Counted from the stretch's first letter, positions 16,835 to 25,243 are shown. The stretch is 41,967 nt of DNA from JAQCEJ01 sp046160425 (GCA_046160425.1 JBJXGP010000288.1:1-41967), one strand, 5' to 3'. The notes: generated from the sequence alone by a model not told the origin. Translations and numbers: made by a program.

Positions 16835-17923
16835 ATGACTCGTCCCTTTCATGCCTTGGGAAACATTCTTTCCTCAACGCTGATTTTCACCTTCGCATTC
16901 ACACTTGGTTGCGGCGATTCATCGGCCCCCGCGCCGACTCCGAATATCGCCGCGCCGGCGAAGACGAATGACTCTGCCAGCACGACAGCCGATGCCGCCG
17001 CCAAGCCTGTCGATGCGACTTCGCCAACCGCCGAACTCGAAAAAGTCCAACTGCAACTCAACTGGTTCCCCGAAGCCGAGCATGGCGGATTCTACACCGC
17101 CGACATCAACGGCTATTATCGTGACGCCGGCCTCGAAGTGACGATTCTCCCCGGCGGACCGAACGCCGCCATGATCCAAAAGGTCGCCGGCGAACAGGTC
17201 GAGTTCGCCGTCGCGTCAGCCGATCAGGTGTTGACCGGCCGCGCACAGGACGCTGCCGTCGTCGCCGTGTTTGCACCGCTGCAAATGAGCCCGCGCTGCA
17301 TCCTCGTGCATGAAAGTTCGGGGATCAAATCGCTCGAAGAGCTCAAAGGAGTGACGCTGGCGATGTCCGCCGGAGCCGCGTTCGCCCAGTACATGCAGAA
17401 AAAACTCCCGCTGACCGACGTGCAGGTCGTGCCGTATCCGGGGAACGTCACGCAGTTTCTGCTCGACAAAAATTATGCCCAGCAAGGCTACGTCTTCAGC
17501 GAACCGTTCGTCGCCAAAAAGGAAGGGGGAGACCCCGTCTCGCTGATGGTCTCGGACCTGGGATTCAACCCGTACACGAGCATCCTCATCACCAACGAAA
17601 AAACGATCAAGGAAAAACCCGAACTCGTCCGCAAAGTGGTCGCCGCCGTCACGAAGGGCTGGCAGGATTACCTCGAAAAGCCGGAAGCGACGAACGCCCT
17701 CATCAATAAGATCAACCCCGAGATGGGTCTCGACGTCCTCGAATTCGGCGTCGAAGCGCTCAAGCCGCTGTGCATCACCGCCGAGGTCGACCTTTCAAAA
17801 ATGGGCGCGATGACCGCCGAACGGTGGAACGATCTCGCCGCCCAACTCGTCGAAGCCGAGGTGATCGAACCCGACAGCGTGAAACCGGAAGAAGCGTTCA
17901 CGACGGAGTTCTTGCCTAATTAG
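16835..17923 (+). CDS. NMT1/THI5-like (ThiY-type) substrate-binding lipoprotein
   Basis: 362 residues. The N-terminus is a lipoprotein signal with TLGC, Cys26 being the lipid site, followed by an Ala/Thr/Pro-rich linker to about residue 68. The binding domain opens with LQLNWFPEAEHGGFYTADINGYYRDAGLEVTILPGG as a family signature (quoted here in parts: LQLNWFPEAEHGG, then YYRDAGLEV, positions about 71-108). SADQVL and LEELKGVTLAMS follow in the expected order. This is the pattern of NMT1/ThiY proteins that bind formyl-aminopyrimidine thiamine precursors, though RibY-like and other ligands are possible. No TPP riboswitch was seen upstream. It works with the ATPase and permease just upstream. Confidence 0.85.
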   Translation: MTRPFHALGNILSSTLIFTFAFTLGCGDSSAPAPTPNIAAPAKTNDSASTTADAAAKPVDATSPTAELEKVQLQLNWFPEAEHGGFYTADINGYYRDAGLEVTILPGGPNAAMIQKVAGEQVEFAVASADQVLTGRAQDAAVVAVFAPLQMSPRCILVHESSGIKSLEELKGVTLAMSAGAAFAQYMQKKLPLTDVQVVPYPGNVTQFLLDKNYAQQGYVFSEPFVAKKEGGDPVSLMVSDLGFNPYTSILITNEKTIKEKPELVRKVVAAVTKGWQDYLEKPEATNALINKINPEMGLDVLEFGVEALKPLCITAEVDLSKMGAMTAERWNDLAAQLVEAEVIEPDSVKPEEAFTTEFLPN

Positions 17924-17949
17924 GCCGAATTGCAAGCGTGGGAAATTTA

Positions 17950-17966
17950 CCACGGAGCTACCGTGG
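17950..17966. repeat. Short hairpin after the binding-protein gene
   Basis: CCACGG (17950-17955) pairs with CCGTGG (17961-17966) across a 5-base loop, 27 bases after the lipoprotein stop. There is no T run. It may be another intergenic palindrome or a weak 3' end for the ABC operon. Confidence 0.45.
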
Positions 17967-18012
17967 AAACAGAGGATCGGAAAGGCTGTGCGCAGGTTTT
18001 CGGAGACGATCC

Positions 18013-18546
18013 ATGTCGCGGAGAATGAAGCTCGTTTATGCCACCGGCGTTGTGATTCTCTTGATGATTGTTTCGGGGTTTGCTTATTTCAAATACCGAT
18101 ATCCATATGGATGGAGCCACTGCTGCGACAAGCAACTCGCCTCTGCCCTCTCACAATACGCCGACATTCATGACGGCTGGTTCCCGCGAGGAGAAGCCAC
18201 TCCGGAAGCATCGTTCAGCCTCCTCTACCGAATGGATCCCAATTATCTGCACGCCCTGCGCGGGAAGACGGTCCCCGAGGAAGCCTTGCGCGCCCGCCTC
18301 AATGCGGGTGAACTCCTCACGCCACAGACGTGCGGCTGGCATTACGTCGAGGGCCTGCGCAGCGACGACTCACCTGAATTGGCGCTTTTCTGGGATAAAG
18401 TAGGGCTCGGCCACAACGGCGAACGGCTACCCGAGCGGAGCCATTATGTGACCTTCGTCAACGGAACGGTCGAATACATTCCCGGTACCGACTGGGACCA
18501 GTTCCTTAAAGAACAGAACGAATTACGCGCCGCCGTCAGACGGTAA
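18013..18546 (+). CDS. Membrane-anchored hypothetical protein, DUF1559/pilin-like features
   Basis: 177 residues from ATG 18013, with GGAGA a few bases upstream; an in-frame GTG at 17938 lies in the palindrome region. One membrane segment spans about 6-26 after a basic N-terminus. Two adjacent Cys then precede KQLASALSQYADIHDGWFP, a layout like the prepilin and DUF1559 proteins of planctomycetes (Cys, Gln, Leu, Tyr, Gly-x-Phe-Pro). Near the end YVTFVNGTVEYIPG replaces the usual H-X9-DG element. It is shorter than typical DUF1559 proteins and has no standard prepilin peptidase site. Exported or inner-membrane role, function unknown. Confidence 0.65.
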   Translation: MSRRMKLVYATGVVILLMIVSGFAYFKYRYPYGWSHCCDKQLASALSQYADIHDGWFPRGEATPEASFSLLYRMDPNYLHALRGKTVPEEALRARLNAGELLTPQTCGWHYVEGLRSDDSPELALFWDKVGLGHNGERLPERSHYVTFVNGTVEYIPGTDWDQFLKEQNELRAAVRR

Positions 18547-18642
18547 CGGATGCATTTAGACAAGAGGTCTCGCCGAATGTAAGAATTACCCGGTGATGAC
18601 TCACAGAAACGTATTCAATTCCACTCATTGAATAAACTGATC

Positions 18643-19383
18643 ATGCCAAGATTTGTTGTGCCATATCCACGGCCTCGTTCCCTTTCGGATCCATTCTTCG
18701 ACTATTCCCCGGAACACCTTTCCGGTTTGCTCGCTACACCAGATGACAAACTTCAATTGAATGACTTCCAATCTTTGCTGGGTACCCTCCCAGCCGGTAC
18801 ATACGAAGAATCAGCTTATTTCTTACCGCTCGCATTCGATTATCTTTTCGATCATGATGACGATGCTCTGCATTTGATTACGTCGCTTGTGTGGTTTGCG
18901 TCGGAATACGCGACAAACCTCTGTCAAGACGGCGTGCTGGATTTCGTACGTTCTGAACTGAAACAGATTCTGAATGTGTGGACGGACAAATTTACGGTTA
19001 TCCACTTCGATGCCGATGCTTGTCGAGAAAAAGGCTGGGGACTTCAATATGACGACTATGTTGAACATTCTGGCGCAGTGATAGAGACCACAAATGATCT
19101 CGATCGTTGCAAGGTCCATGACGATCTGGCCATCTCGTTTTATCGTGATCTCGCCGCTACCGAAGGAGATGCGTCAAAATCCGCATGGTTTCTGGAATGT
19201 GTTCGAGCACACCTGGAACAAAAGTTTTCTCGTCCGCCAAAACGACCGGAAATTCGGCAGCTATTAGAGAACACCGAATTGGTCATGCAACATGCGACAT
19301 TCGTGCGCCAAATGCTTCCTGGCTTCAATAACGAACCAACCTACTGGCGGGATGTATTTTCCCTTCTCGGTATTCATACATAG
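18643..19383 (+). CDS. Hypothetical protein, AT-rich orphan
   Basis: 246 residues; start ATG 18643 is preferred over an in-frame TTG at 18628. Acidic and aromatic, no signal peptide or membrane segment. A segment ESAYFLPLAFDYLFDHDDDA near 65-84 and an LITSLVWFASEYA helix resemble the LP-rich centre of the product at 3422-4165, so the two may be distant relatives. The rest holds no motif that I recognise. Base composition is more AT-rich than surrounding genes. It ends next to a 31-base palindromic repeat. An orphan immunity-type or acquired gene is possible, but this is speculation. Confidence 0.65.
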   Translation: MPRFVVPYPRPRSLSDPFFDYSPEHLSGLLATPDDKLQLNDFQSLLGTLPAGTYEESAYFLPLAFDYLFDHDDDALHLITSLVWFASEYATNLCQDGVLDFVRSELKQILNVWTDKFTVIHFDADACREKGWGLQYDDYVEHSGAVIETTNDLDRCKVHDDLAISFYRDLAATEGDASKSAWFLECVRAHLEQKFSRPPKRPEIRQLLENTELVMQHATFVRQMLPGFNNEPTYWRDVFSLLGIHT

Positions 19384-19398
19384 CCAGCGGTGTAATTC

Positions 19399-19429
19399 CA
19401 CTGGCGGACAAGCCGCCAGTGCCACCCGA
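19399..19429 (+). repeat. Palindromic repeat B, copy 1
   Basis: CACTGGCGG (19399-19407) pairs with CCGCCAGTG (19413-19421) across ACAAG, followed by CCACCCGA. The identical 31-base element occurs again at 38525-38555, both between a gene end and a neighbour. Copy 1 lies between the convergent ends of the orphan gene (19383) and the MOSC gene (19434), where it could serve both as a 3' hairpin. Confidence 0.9.
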
Positions 19430-19433
19430 AAAA

Positions 19434-19970
19434 CTACACCTTCCGCACCCCATCCCCCGCGCGAATCTTCCCGGGCGTGATCACTTTCGCGTAAATCCCG
19501 CGGAGGTGGAGTTGCTTTCCGATGGGCGAGTTGACGAACACCTTCGCGTCGGCGCCGAAGCGGGCGATGAATTTGCTGCAACCGTTGTGGGGGATGTGCG
19601 TCACTTCGACCACCGCTGCACCGATCGCCAGCCGTGTTCCCGGCGGGAGATTTTCCTGGCTCAAGTCGAGATCGACGTACAACTGATCGCCGGCGAGTTG
19701 CCAGCGTTCTTCCTCTTGTGCCAAAAGCGAAACGCAGCGAGAGTTCATCAGCGTCAATTGCGTTTCGGGTTTTGTGGTGCTGTCGCTGGTGCGAAGCCGC
19801 CAGTAATCCCCGGCGAGCCCTTCCGCGGGATTGAGTTCCCCCTCGGTCAACCGTTCCCGCTCTTCGACCGCCGGCCGACGCACAATCTGCACGAGCACGC
19901 CGTGATCTTTGGGAGACCGGCGGATCTCGTCAAGCCCGGCTTCGAGTTCGGCAGTGGTGAGGTGGGGCAT
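19434..19970 (-). CDS. MOSC domain protein
   Basis: 178 residues from ATG 19970, with GAGAG ten bases upstream; an earlier in-frame ATG at 20000 would lie inside repeat A. MOSC (MOCO sulfurase C-terminal) features are visible: EGLAGDYW near the middle of the N-terminal half, LMNSRC, LSQENLPPGTRLAIG, and NGCSKFIARFG with the conserved Cys, then a short basic end. MOSC proteins are thought to handle sulfur or molybdenum-cofactor-linked substrates; stand-alone ones resemble YiiM/YuaD types. No molybdenum-cofactor gene is adjacent, so its substrate is open. It is flanked by repeats B and A. Confidence 0.85.
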   Translation of the reverse strand: MPHLTTAELEAGLDEIRRSPKDHGVLVQIVRRPAVEERERLTEGELNPAEGLAGDYWRLRTSDSTTKPETQLTLMNSRCVSLLAQEEERWQLAGDQLYVDLDLSQENLPPGTRLAIGAAVVEVTHIPHNGCSKFIARFGADAKVFVNSPIGKQLHLRGIYAKVITPGKIRAGDGVRKV

Positions 19971-19992
19971 GGGTGAAAAGCTCTCATCTCTT

Positions 19993-20045
19993 GTTCCCAA
20001 GCTCCGCTTGGGAACACACGTCTTCGAAGCTCCCGCTTCGCGATT
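19993..20045 (+). repeat. Palindromic repeat A, copy 1
   Basis: GTTCCCAAGC and GCTTGGGAAC make a 10-bp stem with a 3-base loop (19993-20015), then about eleven bases on, CGAAGC and GCTTCG form a second 6-bp stem. A near-identical block is at 38388-38441 (differences of a few bases). Copy 1 lies in the 5' leader of the MOSC gene. Confidence 0.9.
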
Positions 20046-20072
20046 CGTAGGCTAAATTGCGAATTCAAAGGC

Positions 20073-20272
20073 ACCCTCATCCGGCCTGACGGCCACCTTC
20101 TCCCGGTGGGAGAAGGATTTCATCCACCCTCTCCCGCCTGCGGGAGAGGGCCGGGGTGAACTTGTCTTTTGTGGCTGGCCTCTGTGAGGCTGGACCGAGG
20201 TCGCAGACCTCGGCTTCAGTAAGACCTCAAGACCTCTTGTCGCTGCGCGACCCGGACACAGGGCTGTCCGGG
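20073..20272. repeat. Cluster of at least five palindromes
   Basis: Between the MOSC leader and the Gfo/Idh/MocA gene end lie, in order: CCTTCTCCC/GGGAGAAGG (20096-20116), an 11-bp stem starting CCCTCTCCCGC (20127-20150), CCGAGGTC/GACCTCGG (20195-20213), GTCGC/GCGAC (20239-20251) and CCCGGACA/TGTCCGGG (20251-20272). No coding potential. The first two are of a type I recall in intergenic regions of many bacteria. It looks like an accumulation of several repeat families in one gap. Confidence 0.85.
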
Positions 20273-20297
20273 CTACCCAATGAATCAATCAACTGCT

Positions 20298-21674
20298 TCA
20301 CACCTCGATCTCGTACCCCTTGCGTTGTTCGCGGGCTTGCCAGGTGTTGGCGTCGGGGTCGTTGGTAATCATCTGCGTGGCGGGATCCCATTCGAGTTTT
20401 TTGCCGAGGCGGATCGCGATGTTCGCGAGATGGCAGGTCGTGATGGCGCGGTGATGCGTGTAGACATCTGAGATCGGCTGCGTCCGGTCGTGGATCGACT
20501 CGAACAGGTTCCGCATGTGATCGCCCGGTTCTTTTCCCTTGTACAATTCGACGAGAGCACCCTCGGGAATCGGGGTCTGTTCCAGATCTTCGACCGGCTT
20601 CCCCTTGAGCGAACCGCGGCTGACGAAGATTTTCCCTTCGGTCCCTTCGATGAGAATGCCGTTGTCGGTGTCGTGGCGGATCGTCATCTCGACTTCGTTG
20701 GGGAACTTGCAGACGATGTTGAATTCGGTCGCCGTGTTGTAGCGGTTGTCTTGCGTCGGGTAGCCGTTCTCGAAGGGGACGGGATGGACGGAGGTCCCTT
20801 CGACGCTGATCGGTCCGGCCTCTTCCATGCCGATCGCCCATTGAGCGATGTCGACGTGGTGTGCGCCCCAGTCGGTCATCTTCCCGCCGGAGTATTCGTA
20901 CCACCAGCGGAATTCGTAATGCGTTCGCGATTCGGGATAACGGCTGTTGTTCCCCATCTTTCCCGAACGGTATTCGACCTTCGGAGTCTGGCCGAGCCAC
21001 ATCTCGAAATTGAGTTCTTTGGGGACTTCGGCGACGGGGATCTCATCGCTGGTCGGTGCGCCGCCGATGGCGCATTGCACTTTGGTGATCTTGCCGAGGC
21101 GTCCGCTGCGGGCGAGCCAGACCGCTTTCAGGAAGCGTTGTTCCATTTCGCTGCGCTGCTGCGTGCCGACCTGAAAGACACGACCGGTCTTTTCGAGGGT
21201 GGCGATGATCTGCTTCCCTTCTTCGATCGTCAAGGTGAGCGGCTTTTCGCAGTAGACGTCTTTCCCCGCGAGCATCGCTTCGATGGCAACCTTGGAGTGC
21301 CAATGGTCGGGAGTCGCGACGACCACCATGTCGATATCCTTGCGGTCGAGCAGTTCGCGATAATCTTCGTACTTGGCGATTTCGCGATCGACTCCCTTGG
21401 GGCTTTGCTTGTCATGCACGATCTTGTGAGCCGTTTCGACGTGGTTCTTGTCGACGTCGCAGACGGCAGCCCCTTCGCCGAAATCGAGAGCATGCGGGCC
21501 TAAGCTTTGCCAGCGGTCGCCGGTCCCAATGTAGCCGATGACGGGCCGGTCGTTGGCCGCCTTAAAGGAAAACGCATTGGCGCTGGTGCTCGTATACCAG
21601 ACTGGCAAGGTTCCGAGGGAGAGGGCGGCAGACGTCTTCAGGAAATCGCGGCGGGATTGTTTCGCTCGACTCAC
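20298..21674 (-). CDS. Gfo/Idh/MocA oxidoreductase with Tat signal
   Basis: 458 residues. A Tat signal (RRDFLK at 8-13, then a hydrophobic stretch ending ANA) predicts export with bound cofactor. The Rossmann fold starts with VIGYIGTGDRW near 45-55, and the family motif EKP lies at 143-145 (DVYCEKPLTLT). WWYEYSGGKMTDWGAHHVDIAQW-type substrate domain residues (seen as WGAHHVDIAQW near 272-282) are typical of the planctomycete set. It probably oxidises or epimerises a sugar or sugar derivative with NAD(P). The start is GTG at 21674 with AAGGAG six bases upstream. Such exported paralogues are very common in planctomycetes; substrate unknown. Confidence 0.92.
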   Translation of the reverse strand: MSRAKQSRRDFLKTSAALSLGTLPVWYTSTSANAFSFKAANDRPVIGYIGTGDRWQSLGPHALDFGEGAAVCDVDKNHVETAHKIVHDKQSPKGVDREIAKYEDYRELLDRKDIDMVVVATPDHWHSKVAIEAMLAGKDVYCEKPLTLTIEEGKQIIATLEKTGRVFQVGTQQRSEMEQRFLKAVWLARSGRLGKITKVQCAIGGAPTSDEIPVAEVPKELNFEMWLGQTPKVEYRSGKMGNNSRYPESRTHYEFRWWYEYSGGKMTDWGAHHVDIAQWAIGMEEAGPISVEGTSVHPVPFENGYPTQDNRYNTATEFNIVCKFPNEVEMTIRHDTDNGILIEGTEGKIFVSRGSLKGKPVEDLEQTPIPEGALVELYKGKEPGDHMRNLFESIHDRTQPISDVYTHHRAITTCHLANIAIRLGKKLEWDPATQMITNDPDANTWQAREQRKGYEIEV

Positions 21675-21842
21675 GGCATGCTCCTTGCGTTGGGGACGTG
21701 GTGTGTTCGGTTAGTAATAGTCTAACCGCTTTGTTGGTGGCGTGCCAAGCGTTAGAAGGAGGTGAGGAGGGGGCGAGCGGGGGAGTTCTGCTGGAAGTTA
21801 TTTTGCTGTGCATGAGGTGACTGGATGAAATAGAACTCGCAA

Positions 21843-22136
21843 CTACGAACTTTCAGTGACGATACCTCCGATTGGGTTCCCATTACGAAGTACCAGATAT
21901 CCTCTTCGCATTCCCAGATATGATCTCTCATGGAACACAAATGGCCAAATCTGGTCACCGGACATCGTCTGTTCTTTCAGTTCTATCCACTCGCCCATTA
22001 AATGGCTATTCTCAAATTCTTGATCCAGTTGTTCTATTGATACAGGACGACGAAATGTACGAAACCACGGCAAGCCTTTCGTAGCCCTCTTCCAGAATTC
22101 GATCTCGGTATCCACATTAAGGTTCTCCAAGACCAT
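21843..22136 (-). CDS. Small hypothetical protein of a planctomycete-type family
   Basis: 97 residues. The C-terminal part, GDQIWPFVFHERSYLGMRRGYLVLRNGN followed by a final hydrophobic strand (given in parts: GDQIWPF, MRRGYLVLRNGN), resembles short proteins in planctomycetes and other bacteria with a D-E/Q-I/L-W-x-F...GR-GY-x-L-x-R-x-G pattern, likely a small beta-rich fold. The N-terminal half is acidic and helical. Ribosome site is poor and the gene is AT-rich, so the exact start is uncertain. No partner gene is adjacent, and a role cannot be given. Confidence 0.6.
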   Translation of the reverse strand: MVLENLNVDTEIEFWKRATKGLPWFRTFRRPVSIEQLDQEFENSHLMGEWIELKEQTMSGDQIWPFVFHERSYLGMRRGYLVLRNGNPIGGIVTESS

Positions 22137-22205
22137 AACAATTCATTTATGCCTGTGACGTGTGGCGGACGCAACTCACGCAGCAGTCTTGCATTAAGGA
22201 ACATT

Positions 22206-22233
22206 CACAGACAGAAATGTCTGTGCCACCGGA
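22206..22233. repeat. Hairpin related to repeat B by its flank
   Basis: CACAGACA (22206-22213) pairs with TGTCTGTG (22218-22225) around a GAAA tetraloop, and CCACCGGA follows. The 3' flank GTGCCACC is the same as the flank of repeat B, although the stem differs. It lies between two genes transcribed to the left. Confidence 0.7.
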
Positions 22234-22289
22234 GAAAATACTCGCCTGAAGCACGAGCGAGGGAATTGACATTCTTTAGCATTTGATTG

Positions 22290-22538
22290 TCACAACGGGC
22301 GACGTTTGAACTTTCGGAGCAGATAGATCAACGCGACGGCGCCGACGGTGGCGGTGACGAGGCTGCCGATGAGTCCGGTGGAGGTAAGCCCCAATAAGCT
22401 GAAGAGAAAACCGCCGAGGATGGAACCGATCATGCCGACGATCAGATCGCCGAGCAATCCGAAACCGTTCTCCTTCATGATCTGACCCGCCAGCCAACCG
22501 GCGATGATGCCGATGAGAATGAAATAGAGTAAGCTCAT
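22290..22538 (-). CDS. GlsB/YeaQ/YmgE family membrane protein
   Basis: 82 residues with three membrane helices. The pattern IIAGWLAGQIMKENGFGLLGDLIVGMIGSILGG (shown as IIAGWLAGQIMK near 10-21 and GLLGDLIVGMIGSILGG near 27-43) is the glycine-zipper signature of transglycosylase-associated GlsB proteins, linked to acid or envelope stress. A GAAGGAG ribosome site precedes the ATG. It follows the zinc metallopeptidase by 32 bases and is probably on the same transcript, which fits a membrane-maintenance pair. Confidence 0.9.
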   Translation of the reverse strand: MSLLYFILIGIIAGWLAGQIMKENGFGLLGDLIVGMIGSILGGFLFSLLGLTSTGLIGSLVTATVGAVALIYLLRKFKRRPL

Positions 22539-22570
22539 GATGGAAACTCCTTCTGCATGAATTTCAAAAC

Positions 22571-23254
22571 CTACTCATCGCGGCTGCCGCCTGTGAATCG
22601 CATGACGTAGTACAGCAATGTCAACAGCGCTTGCAGCGTGGCGGCGACATAGGTCCAGCCAGCGGCGTTGAGGACATTGCGGACGGCGACTGCACCTTGC
22701 TGATCGACGATGCCGTATTCCGAAAGTGCCCGTTTGGCGCGGTTGCTGGCGTCGAATTCGACGGGCAGGTTGATCAACTGGAAGATCACCAGGCCGCCGT
22801 AGGCGAAGAGTCCGATATAAATCAGATTTGGATTTCTCAAAAACAAACCGAGCACCAGCAAGATGATAAACGCCGTCGGTCCAAACTGAGCCGCGGGGAC
22901 GGCGATGTTTCTCAACGTCAGCGGCGCATACGCCTGAGCATGCTGCAAGGCATGTCCCGCTTCGTGAGCGGCGATGCCGACAGCCGTCGCGCTGCGGCTA
23001 TGGTAGACTTCATGGCTCAATCGCAGCACGCGCTGCCGGGGATCATAATGGTCAGAGAGCATGCCTTGCGTCTCTTCGATGCCGACGTCTTCGCAACCGG
23101 CCCGGTCGAGCATGTGTCGCGCTGCGGAAGCACCGCTCAACGGTGTACCGATCTGCATACCCGCATGATACGCCGATTTCACCCGAAACTGCGCCCACAC
23201 CATCAGCACGATGGCGGGGGCCAGAAAGATAAAATACTTGGGGTCGAAAAACAT
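22571..23254 (-). CDS. Membrane zinc metallopeptidase (YugP/peptidase_Mx family)
   Basis: 227 residues from ATG 23254; a GTG three codons earlier is inside the ribosome site GAGGTGA, so ATG is chosen. The N-terminus is a membrane helix (about 6-22). AAHEAGHALQH near 95-105 holds the HExxH zinc and catalytic residues, and about three more membrane helices follow. NLPVEFDASNRAKRAL near 163-178 is the second family hallmark and supplies the third zinc ligand. The family is neutral zinc metallopeptidase_2 (YugP), an inner-membrane protease of unknown substrate. First gene of a likely pair with the GlsB protein. Confidence 0.93.
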   Translation of the reverse strand: MFFDPKYFIFLAPAIVLMVWAQFRVKSAYHAGMQIGTPLSGASAARHMLDRAGCEDVGIEETQGMLSDHYDPRQRVLRLSHEVYHSRSATAVGIAAHEAGHALQHAQAYAPLTLRNIAVPAAQFGPTAFIILLVLGLFLRNPNLIYIGLFAYGGLVIFQLINLPVEFDASNRAKRALSEYGIVDQQGAVAVRNVLNAAGWTYVAATLQALLTLLYYVMRFTGGSRDE

Positions 23255-23531
23255 GGTCGTCACCTCTCTGATATGCGTTGCTCAACGATCCAGACCAACA
23301 ATGCAGTCGTCATTTACGAATATTATTGCACTGGGACCAAAAGAGTACAGCCCGGTTGGGTGACAATCTCGGCGTCGGAAACCATAATATGCAGATCCAT
23401 TAGACGACACGACCTCACGTAAGACCGTTTGGTTCAATAACGTACAACTTTGGTTGGCGGTTCACAAAAATCACCGCCGGGGTTGCGACTGACCGCTTTT
23501 ACCTCAGCGCCCAAAATTAGAAGGATTCATC
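23255..23531. other. Divergent intergenic region with short hairpin
   Basis: About 280 bases between the metallopeptidase (left) and the FAH operon (right). GGCGGT (23456-23461) pairs with ACCGCC (23473-23478), about 54 bases before the FAH start; it could be an operator or a chance hairpin. No clear -10 was picked. Confidence 0.4.
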
Positions 23532-24464
23532 ATGCGACTTTGCCGGTTTGAACACGAAGGTGCCAGCCGTGCCGGCTTTTATGACGAGCAATTTGTCATC
23601 CCGCTTTCGGCTCTGGCGGACAAGGTCGGGGTAGCAATTTCATCCGGAGATTCGCTGTTGCCGTTTCTGACTCAAGGAGAAGAACGTTCGAAGATCGTCG
23701 AACTCGAACAGAAATATGACAAACTCTCGCCAGACGAACGGGAACATCTGAAAATCCCGGCCGGGAAGATCAAACTGCTGGTGCCGGTCCCGAATCCGAC
23801 GAAATTGCTGCTGCTGGCGGGAAACTACTCGGAGCACATCAGGGAAGGGGGCGGACACGCCGAAGAGCGGGCGAACACGTTCCCCTACGTTTTCATGAAG
23901 CCGCCGCTCACGACGTTGACGCATCCCGGCGATCCGGTGCGCATTCCAGCAGTCTCGCCGAACTATATCGACTGGGAACTGGAACTCGGCGTGATCATCG
24001 GCCGCCGGTGTTCTGAAGTGTCGGAGAAAAACGCATTGGATTACGTCGCTGGTTACACGGTCGTGAACGATATCTCCGACCGGAAATTCAAGCCGAATCC
24101 CAATCGCGTCAAACGCGAAAAAGATGGCTTCTTCGACTGGCTGCACGGCAAATGGCACGACACATTTTGCCCGATGGGGCCGTGTGTGCTCGCCGCCGAT
24201 GAATTGCCCGACCCGCAGACGCTGCACATGACGCTGAAAGTCAACGGCGAGACGGAGCAGGACGCCTCGACCGGACTGATGATTTTCCCGGTTGCGGCCA
24301 TCATCGAGTTCATCTCAAGTTACATTACGCTGGAACCGGGGGACATCATCTCGACGGGAACCCCCGCGGGAGTCGGCAACGCCAAGGGGAAGTACCTGCA
24401 TTCCGGCGACGTCATGGAAGCGTACATCGAAAAAATCGGCACGCTGCGAAATCCGCTGAAGTAA
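23532..24464 (+). CDS. Fumarylacetoacetate hydrolase (FAH) family protein
   Basis: 310 residues. The FAH fold is recognised from the metal ligands WELELG with Glu149 and Glu151, and Asp180 in VVNDISDR, plus the closing STGTPAGVG near 274-282. These proteins cleave C-C bonds in oxo-diacids or hydrate and hydrolyse sugar-acid products, using a divalent metal. The closest-looking functions are fumarylpyruvate, acylpyruvate or 2,4-dioxo-3-deoxy-sugar acid hydrolysis. AAGGA precedes the ATG. It is the first gene of the FAH-SDR-cupin operon, and the SDR gene starts 22 bases after it. An N-terminal domain of about 90 residues precedes the catalytic part, as in many family members. Confidence 0.9.
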   Translation: MRLCRFEHEGASRAGFYDEQFVIPLSALADKVGVAISSGDSLLPFLTQGEERSKIVELEQKYDKLSPDEREHLKIPAGKIKLLVPVPNPTKLLLLAGNYSEHIREGGGHAEERANTFPYVFMKPPLTTLTHPGDPVRIPAVSPNYIDWELELGVIIGRRCSEVSEKNALDYVAGYTVVNDISDRKFKPNPNRVKREKDGFFDWLHGKWHDTFCPMGPCVLAADELPDPQTLHMTLKVNGETEQDASTGLMIFPVAAIIEFISSYITLEPGDIISTGTPAGVGNAKGKYLHSGDVMEAYIEKIGTLRNPLK

Positions 24465-24486
24465 ACGGCAGGGATACGAACCACAC

Positions 24487-25218
24487 ATGGAGAGCTCGAG
24501 CACATTTCGCGGTCGCCGCATTCTCGTCGTCGGAGGGACCAGCGGCATCGGCTTGGCCGTCGCGCAGGCATTCCATGCGGCAGGGGGGATCGTCGAGGTA
24601 ACGGGATTAACGGCGGAGGAAGTGGCTCATTGCCGAAGTCAGCATCCGCATCTTTTGGTGTCGCAGCTTGACGTCAGTCAGGATGCCGACGTGATGAAAC
24701 TGGTCGGCGGATTGTCCGCACTCGATGTGCTGGTGAATTGCGCGGGAATGATTTTGCGGCAAGGTGAGGAGTTCGATCCGGTCAAATTTCAGCGGGTGGT
24801 TGACGTCAATCTGACGGGCACGATGAGAATGTGCGCGGCGTGCCGGCCGTTGCTCGCAGCGAATCGAGGAGCGATCATGAATATCGCTTCGATGCTCAGT
24901 TTTTTTGGAAGCGGATACGCCCCCGCATACAGTTCGAGCAAGGGGGGCATCGCGCAGTTGACGAAATCGCTGGCCATCGCCTGGGCCAAAGAAGGGATTC
25001 GCGTCAACGCCGTCGCGCCGGGTTGGATTGAAACGAGTCTGACCCAACCGTTGACCGCGGACCCGTCACGACGGCAGGCGATCGTCGACCGAACGCCTCT
25101 CGGTCGCTGGGGGCAGCCGGACGACGTCAGCGGTGCGGTGTTGTTTTTGTGCTCGGCGCAAGCGGCGTTTATCACGGGAGCGATCCTGCCGGTCGACGGC
25201 GGTTATTCGATCATGTAA
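24487..25218 (+). CDS. Short-chain dehydrogenase/reductase (SDR)
   Basis: 243 residues, classical SDR length. NAD(P)-binding GGTSGIG at 16-22, structural NCAG at 84-87, catalytic Ser135 (NIAS), Tyr148 and Lys152 (YSSSK), and the PGW segment near 178-180. The C-terminal DGG supports the usual dimer-forming end. Lack of a basic residue just after the first glycine motif does not decide NAD versus NADP. It sits between FAH and cupin genes with short gaps. A pairing of FAH and SDR occurs in non-phosphorylative L-fucose or L-rhamnose breakdown, but this is analogy. Confidence 0.93.
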   Translation: MESSSTFRGRRILVVGGTSGIGLAVAQAFHAAGGIVEVTGLTAEEVAHCRSQHPHLLVSQLDVSQDADVMKLVGGLSALDVLVNCAGMILRQGEEFDPVKFQRVVDVNLTGTMRMCAACRPLLAANRGAIMNIASMLSFFGSGYAPAYSSSKGGIAQLTKSLAIAWAKEGIRVNAVAPGWIETSLTQPLTADPSRRQAIVDRTPLGRWGQPDDVSGAVLFLCSAQAAFITGAILPVDGGYSIM

Positions 25219-25243
25219 GCCGGAAAACCAAAGGAGATCAACG

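Noticed and set aside
20073..20272. Palindrome cluster read as a CRISPR array
   Set aside because: The units differ from one another and there is no regular repeat-spacer spacing.
20490..21503. Plus-strand frame of 337 codons over the Tat Gfo/Idh/MocA gene
   Set aside because: Antisense to a clear coding gene, no recognisable product.
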